64,000 nucleotides of DNA from Saprospiraceae bacterium (GCA_041392805.1 JAWKLJ010000002.1:3549001-3613000); one strand, 5' to 3'. Positions 34,554 to 43,485 are shown, counted from the stretch's first letter. Translations and numbers: made by a program. The notes: a model not told the origin generated them from the letters alone.

Positions 34554-36023
34554 ATGAAAAAAATCCTGGTAGCCAACCGAGGAGAAATTGCCCTTCGGGT
34601 CATGAAGACTGCTCGAAAAATGGGGATCAAAGTGGTCGCTGTATACTCAGAAGTGGATAGAGATGCGCTCCATGTCCGTTTCGCGGATGAAGCCATCTGC
34701 ATTGGCCCTGCCCAATCCAGTCAATCTTATCTTTTAGGGGAAAAAATTATAGCTGTAGCGAAGGAAAGGCAGGTGGATGCGATTCATCCTGGTTACGGCT
34801 TTTTAAGCGAGAATGCCCATTTTGCGAGAGCTGTAGCGGAGGCTGGTATTACCTTTATTGGGCCAAGCCCAGCTGCGATGGAGGTCATGGGTAGCAAGTT
34901 GGCGGCCAAGGAGGCGGTCAAGGCTTATGGCATTCCGATGGTGCCGGGTGTCGAGGAAGCGATCAGCGATATAGCCAAGGCGAAAGCCGTGGCAGCAGCG
35001 ATTGGTTACCCTATTTTGATCAAAGCCTCGGCAGGCGGCGGCGGAAAAGGCATGCGGATCGTTGAAGATGAGACTGAATTTGAAGCACAAATGGATAGGG
35101 CGATCAGTGAAGCTGTTTCGGCATTTGGAGATGGGGCTGTTTTTATTGAAAAATATATAGGGTCACCCAGGCATATTGAGATTCAGGTTTTGGCAGATCA
35201 ATTTGGCAATACTGTTTATTTATTTGAAAGGGAATGTAGTATCCAGCGGCGGCACCAAAAGGTAATCGAAGAAGCGCCTTCTTCGGTTTTAACCCCCCAA
35301 ATAAGAGCAGCTATGGGAGAAGCGGCTGTAAAAGTGGCAAAGGCTTGCCATTATATTGGCGCAGGAACAGTGGAGTTCTTACTGGATGAACAACTGAATT
35401 TCTATTTCTTAGAAATGAATACCCGCCTGCAAGTGGAACACCCCGTAACAGAATTGATCACAGGATTAGACCTGGTCGAGCAGCAAATCCGGGTAGCGCG
35501 AGGAGAAACCCTGGGATTTCGGCAGGAGGATCTTCAAATCAAGGGGCATGCCCTTGAACTTCGGATATATGCAGAGGATCCTATGGATAATTTCATGCCT
35601 AGTATTGGAAGGCTTAATCGATACCGAGGGCCACAAGGCGAGGGGATTAGACTTGATAGTGGCTATGAGGAAGGTATGGATATCCCGATATTTTACGATC
35701 CTATGATTGCCAAGTTGATCACCTATGCACCTAATCGGCCCGCCGCCATACAAAAAATGTTAGAAGCAATTAACGGCTTTGAATTAGAAGGCGTGGCCTC
35801 TACCCTACCCTTTGGCGCCTTTGTATTAACACACGAAGCTTTTACGACGGGAAACTTTGACACGCACTTTGTTAAACATTATTTCCAACCCGAAGCAATA
35901 TTAGCGCAGCAGGAAGAAGCTGCTAAAGTAGCTGCTCAGTTGGCCATTCGACTAATGGAAGCAGCACAAAAAAAATTGGCCGTTCCGACGATAACAGATC
36001 ACAGCTGGAGCACCAATCGGTAG
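34554..36023 (+). CDS. accC: Biotin carboxylase (acetyl-CoA carboxylase subunit)
   Basis: The enzyme carboxylates biotin with bicarbonate and ATP. The 489-residue ATP-grasp protein shows ILVANRGEIALRVMKTA, HPGYGFLSENAHFA, KASAGGGGKGMRIV, the EIQVLADQFGN site, ECSIQRRHQKVIEEAPS, and FLEMNTRLQVEHPVTE. Its length and end are those of a stand-alone carboxylase without carrier domain. It may serve acetyl-CoA carboxylase or another acyl-CoA carboxylase; no accB lies beside it, so the partner is unknown. The nearby biotin genes would supply its cofactor. Confidence 0.93.
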   Translation: MKKILVANRGEIALRVMKTARKMGIKVVAVYSEVDRDALHVRFADEAICIGPAQSSQSYLLGEKIIAVAKERQVDAIHPGYGFLSENAHFARAVAEAGITFIGPSPAAMEVMGSKLAAKEAVKAYGIPMVPGVEEAISDIAKAKAVAAAIGYPILIKASAGGGGKGMRIVEDETEFEAQMDRAISEAVSAFGDGAVFIEKYIGSPRHIEIQVLADQFGNTVYLFERECSIQRRHQKVIEEAPSSVLTPQIRAAMGEAAVKVAKACHYIGAGTVEFLLDEQLNFYFLEMNTRLQVEHPVTELITGLDLVEQQIRVARGETLGFRQEDLQIKGHALELRIYAEDPMDNFMPSIGRLNRYRGPQGEGIRLDSGYEEGMDIPIFYDPMIAKLITYAPNRPAAIQKMLEAINGFELEGVASTLPFGAFVLTHEAFTTGNFDTHFVKHYFQPEAILAQQEEAAKVAAQLAIRLMEAAQKKLAVPTITDHSWSTNR

Positions 36024-36025
36024 GT

Positions 36026-36238
36026 TTAAGAACCAATAATTTTCACAGGGATCCCCCACATAAAAACGCTCATTTCATCTACCTCTTTGGCTTCGAGGGA
36101 CACCTCTTTGCCTACCTCTTTGAGCTTTTCGGGCATATTGACAGGACGGTATTGATTGCCTTTGGCATCTTCTATCCCCCAAAAGCCTCCTTCAATCGAT
36201 TTGAAAACAACTTTACCCTTGATTTTTATCTTTGACAT
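36026..36238 (-). CDS. Small protein of unknown function
   Basis: A 70-residue, Lys/Glu-rich protein without signal or membrane segment. IKIKGKVVFKSIEGGFWGIED and the alternating beta pattern suggest a small barrel (OB-like). Its ATG overlaps the stop codon of the upstream regulator by one base, so the two are co-translated and probably work together. No family name could be given with confidence. Confidence 0.75.
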   Translation of the reverse strand: MSKIKIKGKVVFKSIEGGFWGIEDAKGNQYRPVNMPEKLKEVGKEVSLEAKEVDEMSVFMWGIPVKIIGS

Positions 36239-37092
36239 TATTCTTTAAAGTTTCCGTTAGCATTACTTGATATCAACTTTTCTATAGTAAGATTTAAGTT
36301 TCCGATTAGTTGGTTTTGTTCTTTAATAGTGCCTTTCAATTCCCTGACTTCATCAAATAGGTAGTTTTTGATATTTTGTGGAGAAGGAAGGAAGGGACTT
36401 ATTTTGGCTCGGACATACCATATTTCACGAATATCACCGACATAAACCTTATAGGGTTCATAAAAATTGTTATCGGAGGTCAGGTATAGTTGTTTTTCCG
36501 TTCTAAGCTTATTCGTTACACGTTTAACGACAACGTCTCCCCTGGTAACGATGACATAAACATGGCTATCTTTAAGTGAGCTTTCCCAAAGAGTGGGTTC
36601 CAGGTAACTGCAAATAACCTTGTCTCCTTCAAACAAGGTGGGTTCCATACTGTCACCGGCTACGTCGAAGGCGCGATGCGTACCGACTTTGTATTTATAA
36701 TCAGGTAAAGTAAAGGTGGGTAAATCCTGGACAAATGTAGGGTTTGCCATTTCGCCAGCATAACCGGCTTGGGCAGGTATGGGAACGTGAACAATTCGTT
36801 CATCGTCCTGCGCATTAGTGACAATAGTGAGTACTCGGAAGTTCTTGTGGTCTTCTTCGGACATAAACATTGGTCCTTCTCCCGTATAGAGGTACACTGG
36901 GTTCATTTTGTAAGATTCCACCGCTTTTCGAATCAACTCAATTGTAACATCCCTTCTACCTTTAAGGATTTCGCTTAAACTTTGCGGCAAGTAGTCGAGG
37001 TACAACGCAAATTGCCGGCTCGACCGGATCCGATTATCTTCTTTTAGTTTATCATGACACTTTATAAAACGCTGAGTGACAACACTATTCAT
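36238..37092 (-). CDS. LexA/CI-like transcriptional regulator (HTH plus S24 peptidase)
   Basis: The 284-residue protein has an N-terminal helix-turn-helix (about residues 20-65, SSRQFALYLDYLPQSLSEIL) and an S24 self-cleaving domain. Ser148 in AGDSMEPT and Lys190 in VVVKRV form the catalytic dyad, and an Ala-Gly bond near 109-110 or 112-113 could be the cut site. A C-terminal helix of about 35 residues looks coiled. Such proteins repress until RecA-triggered cleavage, but no phage genes lie here. It is followed by an overlapping 70-residue protein. A TATATTTG at 37131-37124 upstream may be its -7 box. Confidence 0.88.
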   Translation of the reverse strand: MNSVVTQRFIKCHDKLKEDNRIRSSRQFALYLDYLPQSLSEILKGRRDVTIELIRKAVESYKMNPVYLYTGEGPMFMSEEDHKNFRVLTIVTNAQDDERIVHVPIPAQAGYAGEMANPTFVQDLPTFTLPDYKYKVGTHRAFDVAGDSMEPTLFEGDKVICSYLEPTLWESSLKDSHVYVIVTRGDVVVKRVTNKLRTEKQLYLTSDNNFYEPYKVYVGDIREIWYVRAKISPFLPSPQNIKNYLFDEVRELKGTIKEQNQLIGNLNLTIEKLISSNANGNFKE

Positions 37093-37425
37093 ATTTTAAC
37101 CTTAAATCAGTAAGTTAATAATCCAAATATAAACAATTATCCACAAAACAGTGTAAACTTGTAACAAAAAAGTGATATTCCCTGTTTTCGCCATTTTTTA
37201 AAAACGGTAGAAATGCTTTTTTAGGGTATTCATCGTAACTAATTCAACAAGTTTCCGTATGCTTCAAGAGAGGCTAAATTTGGCGCATTCATCCCTATGA
37301 TAATCTTTTTGAGAGAGATCCTTTTTTTATTCCCTGGTTTCTACCCTAATCCATTGTTTATCAATTTTTTGCTATCAAAGGAACTTTCGGGGCAGCAAAA
37401 AAGTTTTAAAAATACTTTGAGGCGC
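37093..37425. other. Divergent intergenic region, regulator to tRNA genes
   Basis: AT-rich spacer. It holds a TATATTTG box facing the regulator gene (37131-37124, minus), without a good TTG partner, and poly-T and poly-A tracts. No gene was seen. The tRNA promoter begins at its right edge. Confidence 0.4.
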
Positions 37426-37457
37426 TTGCAAATTTGTTCAAACTTATTTTATATTTG
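37426..37457 (+). promoter_or_regulatory. Promoter of the tRNA-Gly/tRNA-Leu unit
   Basis: TTG (37426-37428), a 21-base spacer and TATATTTG (37450-37457) fit the Bacteroidota promoter exactly, about 50 bases before the first tRNA. Spacing equals that of the trp promoter in this window. Confidence 0.75.
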
Positions 37458-37508
37458 CATCGCTTTAGCGGAAAAATGTTGTCAAATGAGGCAACAAAAG
37501 TTTGAAAA

Positions 37509-37584
<76 letters not shown>

Positions 37585-37662
37585 TAATGGGTTTGAGTTT
37601 GGATATAAGCGCATTTTTTGCCTAACCCATACTCAAACCCATTTTTTTTCTATAAAGTGTCT

Positions 37663-37746
37663 GCCCGGGTGGTGGAATTGGTAGACACGCAGGACTTAAA
37701 ATCCTGTGGCCATTAGGCCGTGCGGGTTCAATTCCCGCTCCGGGTA
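37663..37746 (+). tRNA. tRNA-Leu (TAA)
   Basis: Acceptor GCCCGGG pairs with TCCGGGT using two G-U pairs. The anticodon stem CAGGA..TCCTG holds TAA, read by Leu codons. The long variable arm (GTGGCCATTAGGCCGT) marks a class II tRNA. The CCA end is not encoded (ACAA follows), unlike the preceding tRNA-Gly, 78 bases upstream. Confidence 0.96.
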
Positions 37747-37747
37747 C

Positions 37748-37778
37748 AAAGCTTGACATTCCGTCAGGCTTTTTTTTT
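37748..37778 (+). terminator. Terminator after tRNA-Leu
   Basis: AAGCTTGAC and GTCAGGCTT form a stem with a five-base loop and one mismatch, followed by a run of T. It directly follows the tRNA-Leu gene. Confidence 0.85.
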
Positions 37779-37801
37779 GCCTCAAGTCAAAGCCAGTAAA
37801 C

Positions 37802-37964
37802 TAAGTAAGTGGACATAATTATGCATCATAAGATGAGGGAGCTATTTTTTTCATAGGCGAGGCAAAAATGACGCGCCTAGCCTAGCTAAGCAAGGAATTT
37901 TTAACGAAGCATATGGAAAAAAGAGCCCCGCAGAAATGTATGGATAATTGTGGCCACTTACTTA
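37802..37964. repeat. 163-base palindrome before bioF
   Basis: TAAGTAAGTGG (37802-37812) is repeated inverted as CCACTTACTTA (37954-37964), and pairing goes on inward over AATTAT and around GAG..GCT.TTTTTTCAT against the AAAAAAGAGCC region. It resembles the palindromes near 20, 26.8 and 34.4 kb in size, plan and location. Confidence 0.75.
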
Positions 37965-37995
37965 TAGCCGCTAAAATCATTTCTCAATTATACCT

Positions 37996-38003
37996 TACCT
38001 TTG
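37996..38003 (+). promoter_or_regulatory. Possible -7 box of the biotin operon
   Basis: TACCTTTG fits TAnnTTTG, but no TTG sits at the right distance. If used, transcription would begin at about the bioF ATG (38008), giving a leaderless or nearly leaderless message. Confidence 0.35.
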
Positions 38004-38007
38004 CCAT

Positions 38008-39147
38008 ATGCATGGTTTGGAAGAATTCTTACAAGCAAGGTTAGCAGACAGGAAAGCTCAAAATAGCTTCCGTTACCTTCAATACACAGAGGGGCTCATT
38101 GACTTTTGCTCCAATGACTATCTCGGTTTGGCCAGGATGAATTTAGGTGATGAGGCGTTTAAGCCCCAACGTCATCCTTGGGGAGCTACCGGATCTAGGC
38201 TGATTTCAGGGCATTCACTGCTAGCCGAACGTTTAGAAACTTATCTGGCTACCTTTCATAAGGCCGAAGCCGCCCTTTTATTCAATAGCGGATACCAAGC
38301 CAACCTGGGCCTAATAGCTAGTGTAACAACGCGGCATGACACCCTCCTCTATGATCAATTGGTGCATGCTTCCCTGCGGGATGGCATCCAACTGGCAGCA
38401 GGGGCTGCCATCAATTTCCGACACAATGATATCCAGCATTTAGAAGAAAAGTTGCAGCGTGCAAAGGGAAGGAAAATCGTATTGATCGAAAGCATTTATT
38501 CCATGGATGGCGATGAGGCGCCCCTGGAGCAAATAGTGTCCTTGTGTGAGCAATATGGCGCGGCTTTGATAGTAGATGAGGCCCATGCTACCGGTGTTTT
38601 TGGAGAAAGAGGAGAGGGCCTTGTCGTTGCCAGGGGCTTGGAACAACGCGTATGGGCCAGGGTACATACCTTTGGCAAAGCCATTGGTGCGCATGGTGCT
38701 GCCGTTGTTGGTTCCACCCTATTAAAGGAATATTTAATTAATTTCTGTCGACCCTTTATTTATACCACTGCCTTGCCCGATCACCTACTCGAAAGAATTA
38801 GGTTGGCTTACCTTGAAATGGAAAAAGGAGAGCAGATCAATGTTTTGCGGGAGCGAATTTCATTGTTTTTGCAACAACTTAACCTGGAGGCTAAAAATGC
38901 TTTCCTTCCTAGTAATAGTCCTATTCAATGCTTGGTGATACCCGGTAATCAAGCCGTCAAAGTCGTTGCTCAAGCCCTTCAGTCTTCGGGTTTTGACCTT
39001 AGACCCATTCTATCACCAACCGTTCCCAAAGGCCAGGAACGCATACGGATTTGTATTCATGCTTTTAACACGGAAGAACAAATCATTCAATTAACAAGGC
39101 TTATTCATCAAAACCTGTCTATTCATGCAGCGCGGAATTTTTATTAG
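38008..39147 (+). CDS. bioF: 8-amino-7-oxononanoate synthase
   Basis: BioF condenses pimeloyl thioester with alanine, the first ring-assembly step of biotin. The 379-residue PLP enzyme shows IDFCSNDYLGLA, the WGATGSRLISGHS motif, YQANLGLIA, IVDEAHATGVFG and the PLP lysine in HTFGKAIGAHGAAV. The C-terminal PTVPKGQERIRICIHA is usual. It leads a cluster where each gene overlaps the next. The bioD start lies 22 bases inside its end. Confidence 0.95.
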   Translation: MHGLEEFLQARLADRKAQNSFRYLQYTEGLIDFCSNDYLGLARMNLGDEAFKPQRHPWGATGSRLISGHSLLAERLETYLATFHKAEAALLFNSGYQANLGLIASVTTRHDTLLYDQLVHASLRDGIQLAAGAAINFRHNDIQHLEEKLQRAKGRKIVLIESIYSMDGDEAPLEQIVSLCEQYGAALIVDEAHATGVFGERGEGLVVARGLEQRVWARVHTFGKAIGAHGAAVVGSTLLKEYLINFCRPFIYTTALPDHLLERIRLAYLEMEKGEQINVLRERISLFLQQLNLEAKNAFLPSNSPIQCLVIPGNQAVKVVAQALQSSGFDLRPILSPTVPKGQERIRICIHAFNTEEQIIQLTRLIHQNLSIHAARNFY

Positions 39148-39787
39148 TGGAATTGGCACCGAAATTGGTAAGACGGTAATAGCCGCTTTGATCACCCAAG
39201 CCTTAGACGCAGATTATTGGAAGCCGGTACAGTCGGGCGATCTTTCCTGTAGTGACACGATGAAGGTTAAAACTTGGGTTAGTCATCCTGCCGCTATCTT
39301 CCACCCCGAAGTTTTTCGGCTGAATACGCCTGCCTCACCTCATTACTCGGCTGAATTAGATGGTGTACAAATTAAGGTAACGGATTTTAAGTTGCCACAA
39401 ACCAATAATTTCCTGGTGGCGGAAGGAGCCGGCGGCTTAATGGTTCCCTTAAACCAGTCCGAAACGATGGTGGACCTCATCAAACACCTTGGACTTCCGG
39501 TCGTTTTGGTGTCCCAAAATTACCTTGGAAGTATCAACCACACCTTGTTGAGCCTCCAATGTTTGCAGCAACATGGTATCCCGCTGGCGGGGTTAATCTT
39601 TAATGGCCCGGCAGTGCCTTCAACGACCGACATCATTGAACGAATGGGGGGGCAAAAAGCACTTTTTCACCTGCCGCCATTAGCCGAAATCAACCAAGCT
39701 GTTATAGCAGATTGGGCAGAAAAGGTCAAGCCCATTTTACAAAAGGAATTTTTTAGCAAAAATAGTGCCGATGAAAGTGTCCGCTGA
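39125..39787 (+). CDS. bioD: Dethiobiotin synthetase
   Basis: BioD closes the ureido ring using ATP and CO2. The 220-residue protein has the P-loop FISGIGTEIGKTVIAALI, the substrate lysine in YWKPVQSGD, VAEGAGGLMVPL and VVLVSQNYLGSINHT. It overlaps bioF by 23 bases and bioA by about 17-23 bases, so the three are coupled. Nothing suggests a defect. Confidence 0.95.
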   Translation: MQRGIFISGIGTEIGKTVIAALITQALDADYWKPVQSGDLSCSDTMKVKTWVSHPAAIFHPEVFRLNTPASPHYSAELDGVQIKVTDFKLPQTNNFLVAEGAGGLMVPLNQSETMVDLIKHLGLPVVLVSQNYLGSINHTLLSLQCLQQHGIPLAGLIFNGPAVPSTTDIIERMGGQKALFHLPPLAEINQAVIADWAEKVKPILQKEFFSKNSADESVR

Positions 39788-41075
39788 AACTAGCCAAAGT
39801 GAACTATTGGAAAAAGACCGTCGCTTTGTATGGCATCCCTATACTCAAATGCTAAGCGCCCCGCCCCCACTGCCTATTGTCCGTGGAACCGGCGCTTTGC
39901 TGGTCGACGATCAAGGTAATACCTATATAGACGCCGTTTCTTCCTGGTGGGTCAATATTCATGGCCATAGTCATCCGTACATTGCCAAAAAAATTGCCCA
40001 ACAAGCCACCACACTCGAACATGTCATCTTCGCGGGCTTTACCCACCCACCTGCTGTGGCTTTGGCAGAGCGGCTCATAGATCACCTCCCCGACCCATTG
40101 AGCAAAGTCTTTTATTCCGATAATGGGTCCACAGCCGTAGAAATTGCCATTAAAATGGCCATTCAATATTATCACAATCGCGATCAGCCCAAGAAAAAAC
40201 TCATTGCCTTGGACCAGGCCTTCCATGGAGAAACCTTTGGCGCCATGTCAGCTAGCGGCGACCTGTCACTCAACAATGCCTTTAAAAACCAACTGTTTGA
40301 AGTAGCTCGTATTCCCGCTCCTTTAAAAGGAAAAGAAGCTGAAAGTGAAAAGGTGCTGGAGCAATTGTTGCAGGAAGGTGATGCCTATGCTTTTATTTTC
40401 GAGCCGCTCATTATGGGGGCCGGTGGTATGTTGATGTATGAACCAGCTATCCTGGATAAATTGATCAGGCTTTGCCAAAAACATGGGGTACTCACTATTG
40501 CGGATGAAGTGATGACTGGCTTTGGACGTACTGGTCAACTTTTTGCCATTCAACATTTAGCAACATGTCCAGACCTTATTTGCTTGGCCAAAGGACTTAC
40601 TGGCGGTGTTTTACCGCTTGCAGTGACCTGTTGTACAGACAAAATCTATGAGGCTTTTCTTTCTGAAGATAAAGGCAAGACCTTTTTTCATGGCCATTCC
40701 TTTACTGCAAATCCCCTGGGTTGCGCTGCGGCATTGGCGAGCCTTGATCTCTTGGAGGGCGCGGAATGCCAGGAGAATATCAGCAGAGTGGTCCGTAGGC
40801 AACGGGCTTTCCGAGAAAAAATGGAGGGACATGCTGCAGTGAAGGATATTAGACAAACCGGTACAATTTTGGCGCTAGAATTCAATAGCCCTGAAAAAAC
40901 CTCTTATTTCAATCAGTTGAGAGACCAGTTGTACCAATTTTTCCTTGATCGGAGAATATTGCTTAGACCTTTGGGAAATGTCATTTATTTCATGCCACCT
41001 TATTGTATTTCTGATAAAGAAATGACGGAGGTTTATCAAGCCATTGAAGATGCATTAGTACATTTTAACCTATGA
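39771..41075 (+). CDS. bioA: Adenosylmethionine-8-amino-7-oxononanoate aminotransferase
   Basis: BioA aminates KAPA to DAPA using S-adenosylmethionine. The 434-residue PLP transaminase has VWHPYTQM, the typical BioA start, AVSSWWVNIHGHSHPYI, FYSDNGSTAVEIAIKMA, HGETFGAMSASG, DEVMTGFGRTGQLFA and the PLP lysine in LAKGLTGGVLPLAVT. The ATG at 39771 was taken; a GTG six bases earlier is also in frame. Its stop overlaps the start of a ketoacyl synthase by four bases. Confidence 0.95.
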   Translation: MKVSAETSQSELLEKDRRFVWHPYTQMLSAPPPLPIVRGTGALLVDDQGNTYIDAVSSWWVNIHGHSHPYIAKKIAQQATTLEHVIFAGFTHPPAVALAERLIDHLPDPLSKVFYSDNGSTAVEIAIKMAIQYYHNRDQPKKKLIALDQAFHGETFGAMSASGDLSLNNAFKNQLFEVARIPAPLKGKEAESEKVLEQLLQEGDAYAFIFEPLIMGAGGMLMYEPAILDKLIRLCQKHGVLTIADEVMTGFGRTGQLFAIQHLATCPDLICLAKGLTGGVLPLAVTCCTDKIYEAFLSEDKGKTFFHGHSFTANPLGCAAALASLDLLEGAECQENISRVVRRQRAFREKMEGHAAVKDIRQTGTILALEFNSPEKTSYFNQLRDQLYQFFLDRRILLRPLGNVIYFMPPYCISDKEMTEVYQAIEDALVHFNL

Positions 41076-42232
41076 ATAAAAGGATTGGAATCATTAGCTA
41101 TGGGAGTTTATCTGCATTAGGTGGAGAGCCAGCAGCCATTTGGTCCAATTACCTGCATCACCGGAGTTTGTTATGTTTCGACCAGGCCTTATCTGCCTGG
41201 GTAGGGGCGCTTCCAGCAGTGGAGGAGCATCGGCTCTGTGCCAGCGACACAATAAAAACGTATCAAAAGCTCGACCGAACAGTACGGCTAGCGTTGTTGG
41301 CGGCCGAAGGGGCTATGAAGGAGATGGCACATCCGTCTTCTTTTCGTTGGGGGATCAACTGGGGGTCCTCGCGGGGAGCAACGGAACGGTTTGAAAAGTA
41401 CCATAGCGATTTTTTGACAGGGGAAGCATTGAGCCCCAATAGTTCACCGCTGACTACGTTGGGCAATGTGTCCTCTTGGGTTGCTCAGTACTTAGGGTTG
41501 CAATCCATCAATATTAATCATTCCGTCACTTGTAGTACGGCACTTCACGCCTTGTTGAATGGTATCGTATGGCTTGAATCAGGCCGTTGTGACTTTTTTT
41601 TAGCAGGGGGGACCGAGGCGCCGCTGACGCCTTTTACCGTTGCCCAGATGAAGGCGCTTCGCATTTATGCCCACTCGGCCGAGGCTGTCTACCCCAACCA
41701 ATCGCTCGACCTGAACAAGGAGCACAATAGCATGGTACTGGGGGAAGGGGCTGCTGGTTTTGTCCTAAGCAAAAAGACGTCTCACCCTCCTTTGGCATGG
41801 ATAGCGGGGGTCGGGTATGCGATGGAGCGCATTTCTTCCCCTTCCGGCATTTCGGCAAAAGGGATGGCCATGCAAGCAGCGATGCGAATGGCGTTGCACG
41901 AGGCAGCATTAAGCACGGTCGACGTCATAGTTTGTCATACCCCGGGTACTGTGCAGGGCGATAAGGCAGAATGGGAAGCCATCCAGGCCGTATTTGGTGA
42001 TAATATCCCTTCGCTCACTACAAACAAGTGGAAAATTGGTCATACATTAGGGGCTTCAGGGGCGCTGAGCCTCGAAATGGCCCTCTTGATGTTACAACAC
42101 CAAACCTTTATCGGCATGCCTTTGGGCTCGTTTAAAGACCAAAAAGCCCCAAAGAAAATTCGTACAATTATGGTCAATGCAACAGGCTTTGGAGGCAATG
42201 CTGTGAGTATTATTTTAAGTAAGGAACCGTAA
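41072..42232 (+). CDS. Beta-ketoacyl synthase within the biotin cluster
   Basis: The 386-residue protein is a thiolase-fold condensing enzyme. Cys154 (VTCSTA), His289 (CHTPGT), Lys319 and His324 (KIGHTLGASG) complete the C-H-H site of KAS I/II enzymes. Its ATG overlaps the bioA stop, and bioB follows 65 bases later, so it is part of the biotin transcript. A dedicated role in building the pimeloyl chain is likely, since no bioC, bioH, bioW or bioI is seen here. Partners elsewhere cannot be excluded. It is smaller than typical FabF (about 410), with a shortened N-terminus. Confidence 0.9.
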   Translation: MNKRIGIISYGSLSALGGEPAAIWSNYLHHRSLLCFDQALSAWVGALPAVEEHRLCASDTIKTYQKLDRTVRLALLAAEGAMKEMAHPSSFRWGINWGSSRGATERFEKYHSDFLTGEALSPNSSPLTTLGNVSSWVAQYLGLQSININHSVTCSTALHALLNGIVWLESGRCDFFLAGGTEAPLTPFTVAQMKALRIYAHSAEAVYPNQSLDLNKEHNSMVLGEGAAGFVLSKKTSHPPLAWIAGVGYAMERISSPSGISAKGMAMQAAMRMALHEAALSTVDVIVCHTPGTVQGDKAEWEAIQAVFGDNIPSLTTNKWKIGHTLGASGALSLEMALLMLQHQTFIGMPLGSFKDQKAPKKIRTIMVNATGFGGNAVSIILSKEP

Positions 42233-42271
42233 ATGATGGCCAAAGGTTTTTCATAATAAAAAAACAGGGTT

Positions 42272-42279
42272 TACATTTG
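42272..42279 (+). promoter_or_regulatory. Possible -7 box before bioB
   Basis: TACATTTG fits the -7 pattern about 19 bases before the bioB ATG. A TTG at the proper spacing is absent, so this may be a weak internal promoter or chance. Confidence 0.35.
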
Positions 42280-42297
42280 CACCAAAATCGAATCGAT

Positions 42298-43377
42298 ATG
42301 AACCATTGGACTTTAGAAGCTTTAAAGGAATTGTATCATACGCCACTGTTGGAGTTGGTTTATAAAGCAGCAACTATTCACAGAGAAAATCACAACCCAG
42401 CTGCCGTACAAATCAGTACGCTTTTATCCATAAAGACAGGAGGCTGTCCTGAAGATTGTGCCTATTGTCCGCAGGCAGCACGCTATTTCACTGGTGTGGA
42501 GAAAAATGATTTGCTGAGTGCTGAACAGGTGGAAACAGCGGCTAAACGGGCCAAAGCCTTGGGGTCGTCCAGGCTATGCATGGGTGCCGCCTGGCGAAAC
42601 GTCAAAGACGATGAGGATTTTGAGCATGTGATTGAGTTGGTCAAAACAGTCAATAAGCTCGACATGGAGGTTTGCGCTACCCTTGGCATGCTCAGTGAGC
42701 ACCAGGCCAAAAGGTTGGCAGATGCCGGTTTGTATGCTTATAATCACAACTTGGATACTTCCGAAGATTATTATAAAGAAATCATCTCGACCAGGGGTTA
42801 TGAAGATCGGCTTCAGACGCTGGATAATGTTAGAAAAGCCAAACTAACGGTTTGTTCCGGAGGGATTATTGGGATGGGAGAATCCATTGAAGACCGTTTG
42901 AAAATGTTGCTAACCCTAGCTTCTTTGGACCCGCAGCCAGAATCCGTCCCGATAAATGCCTTGGTGGCCGTAGAGGGGACGCCACTCGAAAACCAGGAGC
43001 CCATTTCTATCTGGGAAATGATCAGAATGGTTGCTACGACACGCATAGTGATGCCCACTTCTGTAGTACGCCTGTCGGCTGGTCGTACGAGTATGTCGAT
43101 TGAAGGCCAGGCATTATGCTTTATGGCAGGAGCAGGCTCTATTTTTGCGGGTGACAAATTGCTAACGACGCCTAACCCAGATGTGTTCCAGGACTTGGAG
43201 ATGTTTGATTTATTGGGATTGAAACCTACCGAACCTTTTATCAAACATCCAAAACCGGAAATTAAAGAAGCGGCAATGGCTGTAACCGGTGAAGGGGTGA
43301 AATGGAGTCGCCCGGGGCATGTGATTGAGACAAATGTGGCTTATACAAGGAAAGGCAAAGTAGAAAGACGGAAGTAA
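42298..43377 (+). CDS. bioB: Biotin synthase
   Basis: BioB inserts sulfur into dethiobiotin by radical SAM chemistry. The 359-residue protein has the cluster motif GGCPEDCAYCPQ (Cys-x3-Cys-x2-Cys), CMGAAWRN, CATLGML, YNHNLDTS, the conserved RTSMSIEGQALCFMAGA with the arginine-containing strand near the second cluster, and a typical C-terminus. The ATG at 42298 was chosen over an in-frame TTG at 42277 because the usual enzyme starts near here. It is the last biotin gene in the run. Confidence 0.96.
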   Translation: MNHWTLEALKELYHTPLLELVYKAATIHRENHNPAAVQISTLLSIKTGGCPEDCAYCPQAARYFTGVEKNDLLSAEQVETAAKRAKALGSSRLCMGAAWRNVKDDEDFEHVIELVKTVNKLDMEVCATLGMLSEHQAKRLADAGLYAYNHNLDTSEDYYKEIISTRGYEDRLQTLDNVRKAKLTVCSGGIIGMGESIEDRLKMLLTLASLDPQPESVPINALVAVEGTPLENQEPISIWEMIRMVATTRIVMPTSVVRLSAGRTSMSIEGQALCFMAGAGSIFAGDKLLTTPNPDVFQDLEMFDLLGLKPTEPFIKHPKPEIKEAAMAVTGEGVKWSRPGHVIETNVAYTRKGKVERRK

Positions 43378-43426
43378 GGATGGAGGTTATACGTCTATTT
43401 TGCTAACAGTAAACCTATAATTGATT

Positions 43427-43434
43427 TATATTTG
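43427..43434 (+). promoter_or_regulatory. -7 box of the triosephosphate isomerase gene
   Basis: TATATTTG is a full match to TAnnTTTG. The nearest upstream TTG (43400) is 24 bases away, slightly far, so the -33 part is weak. It lies about 50 bases before the start codon. Confidence 0.5.
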
Positions 43435-43485
43435 CGGCGCGAGGGATAAAGTGGTGATTATTTTTTTTAAAACAACTACAGAAAA

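Noticed and set aside
36238..37092. Prophage suggested by the CI-like regulator next to tRNA genes
   Set aside because: No integrase, attachment-site duplication or structural phage genes are seen between the regulator and tRNA genes.
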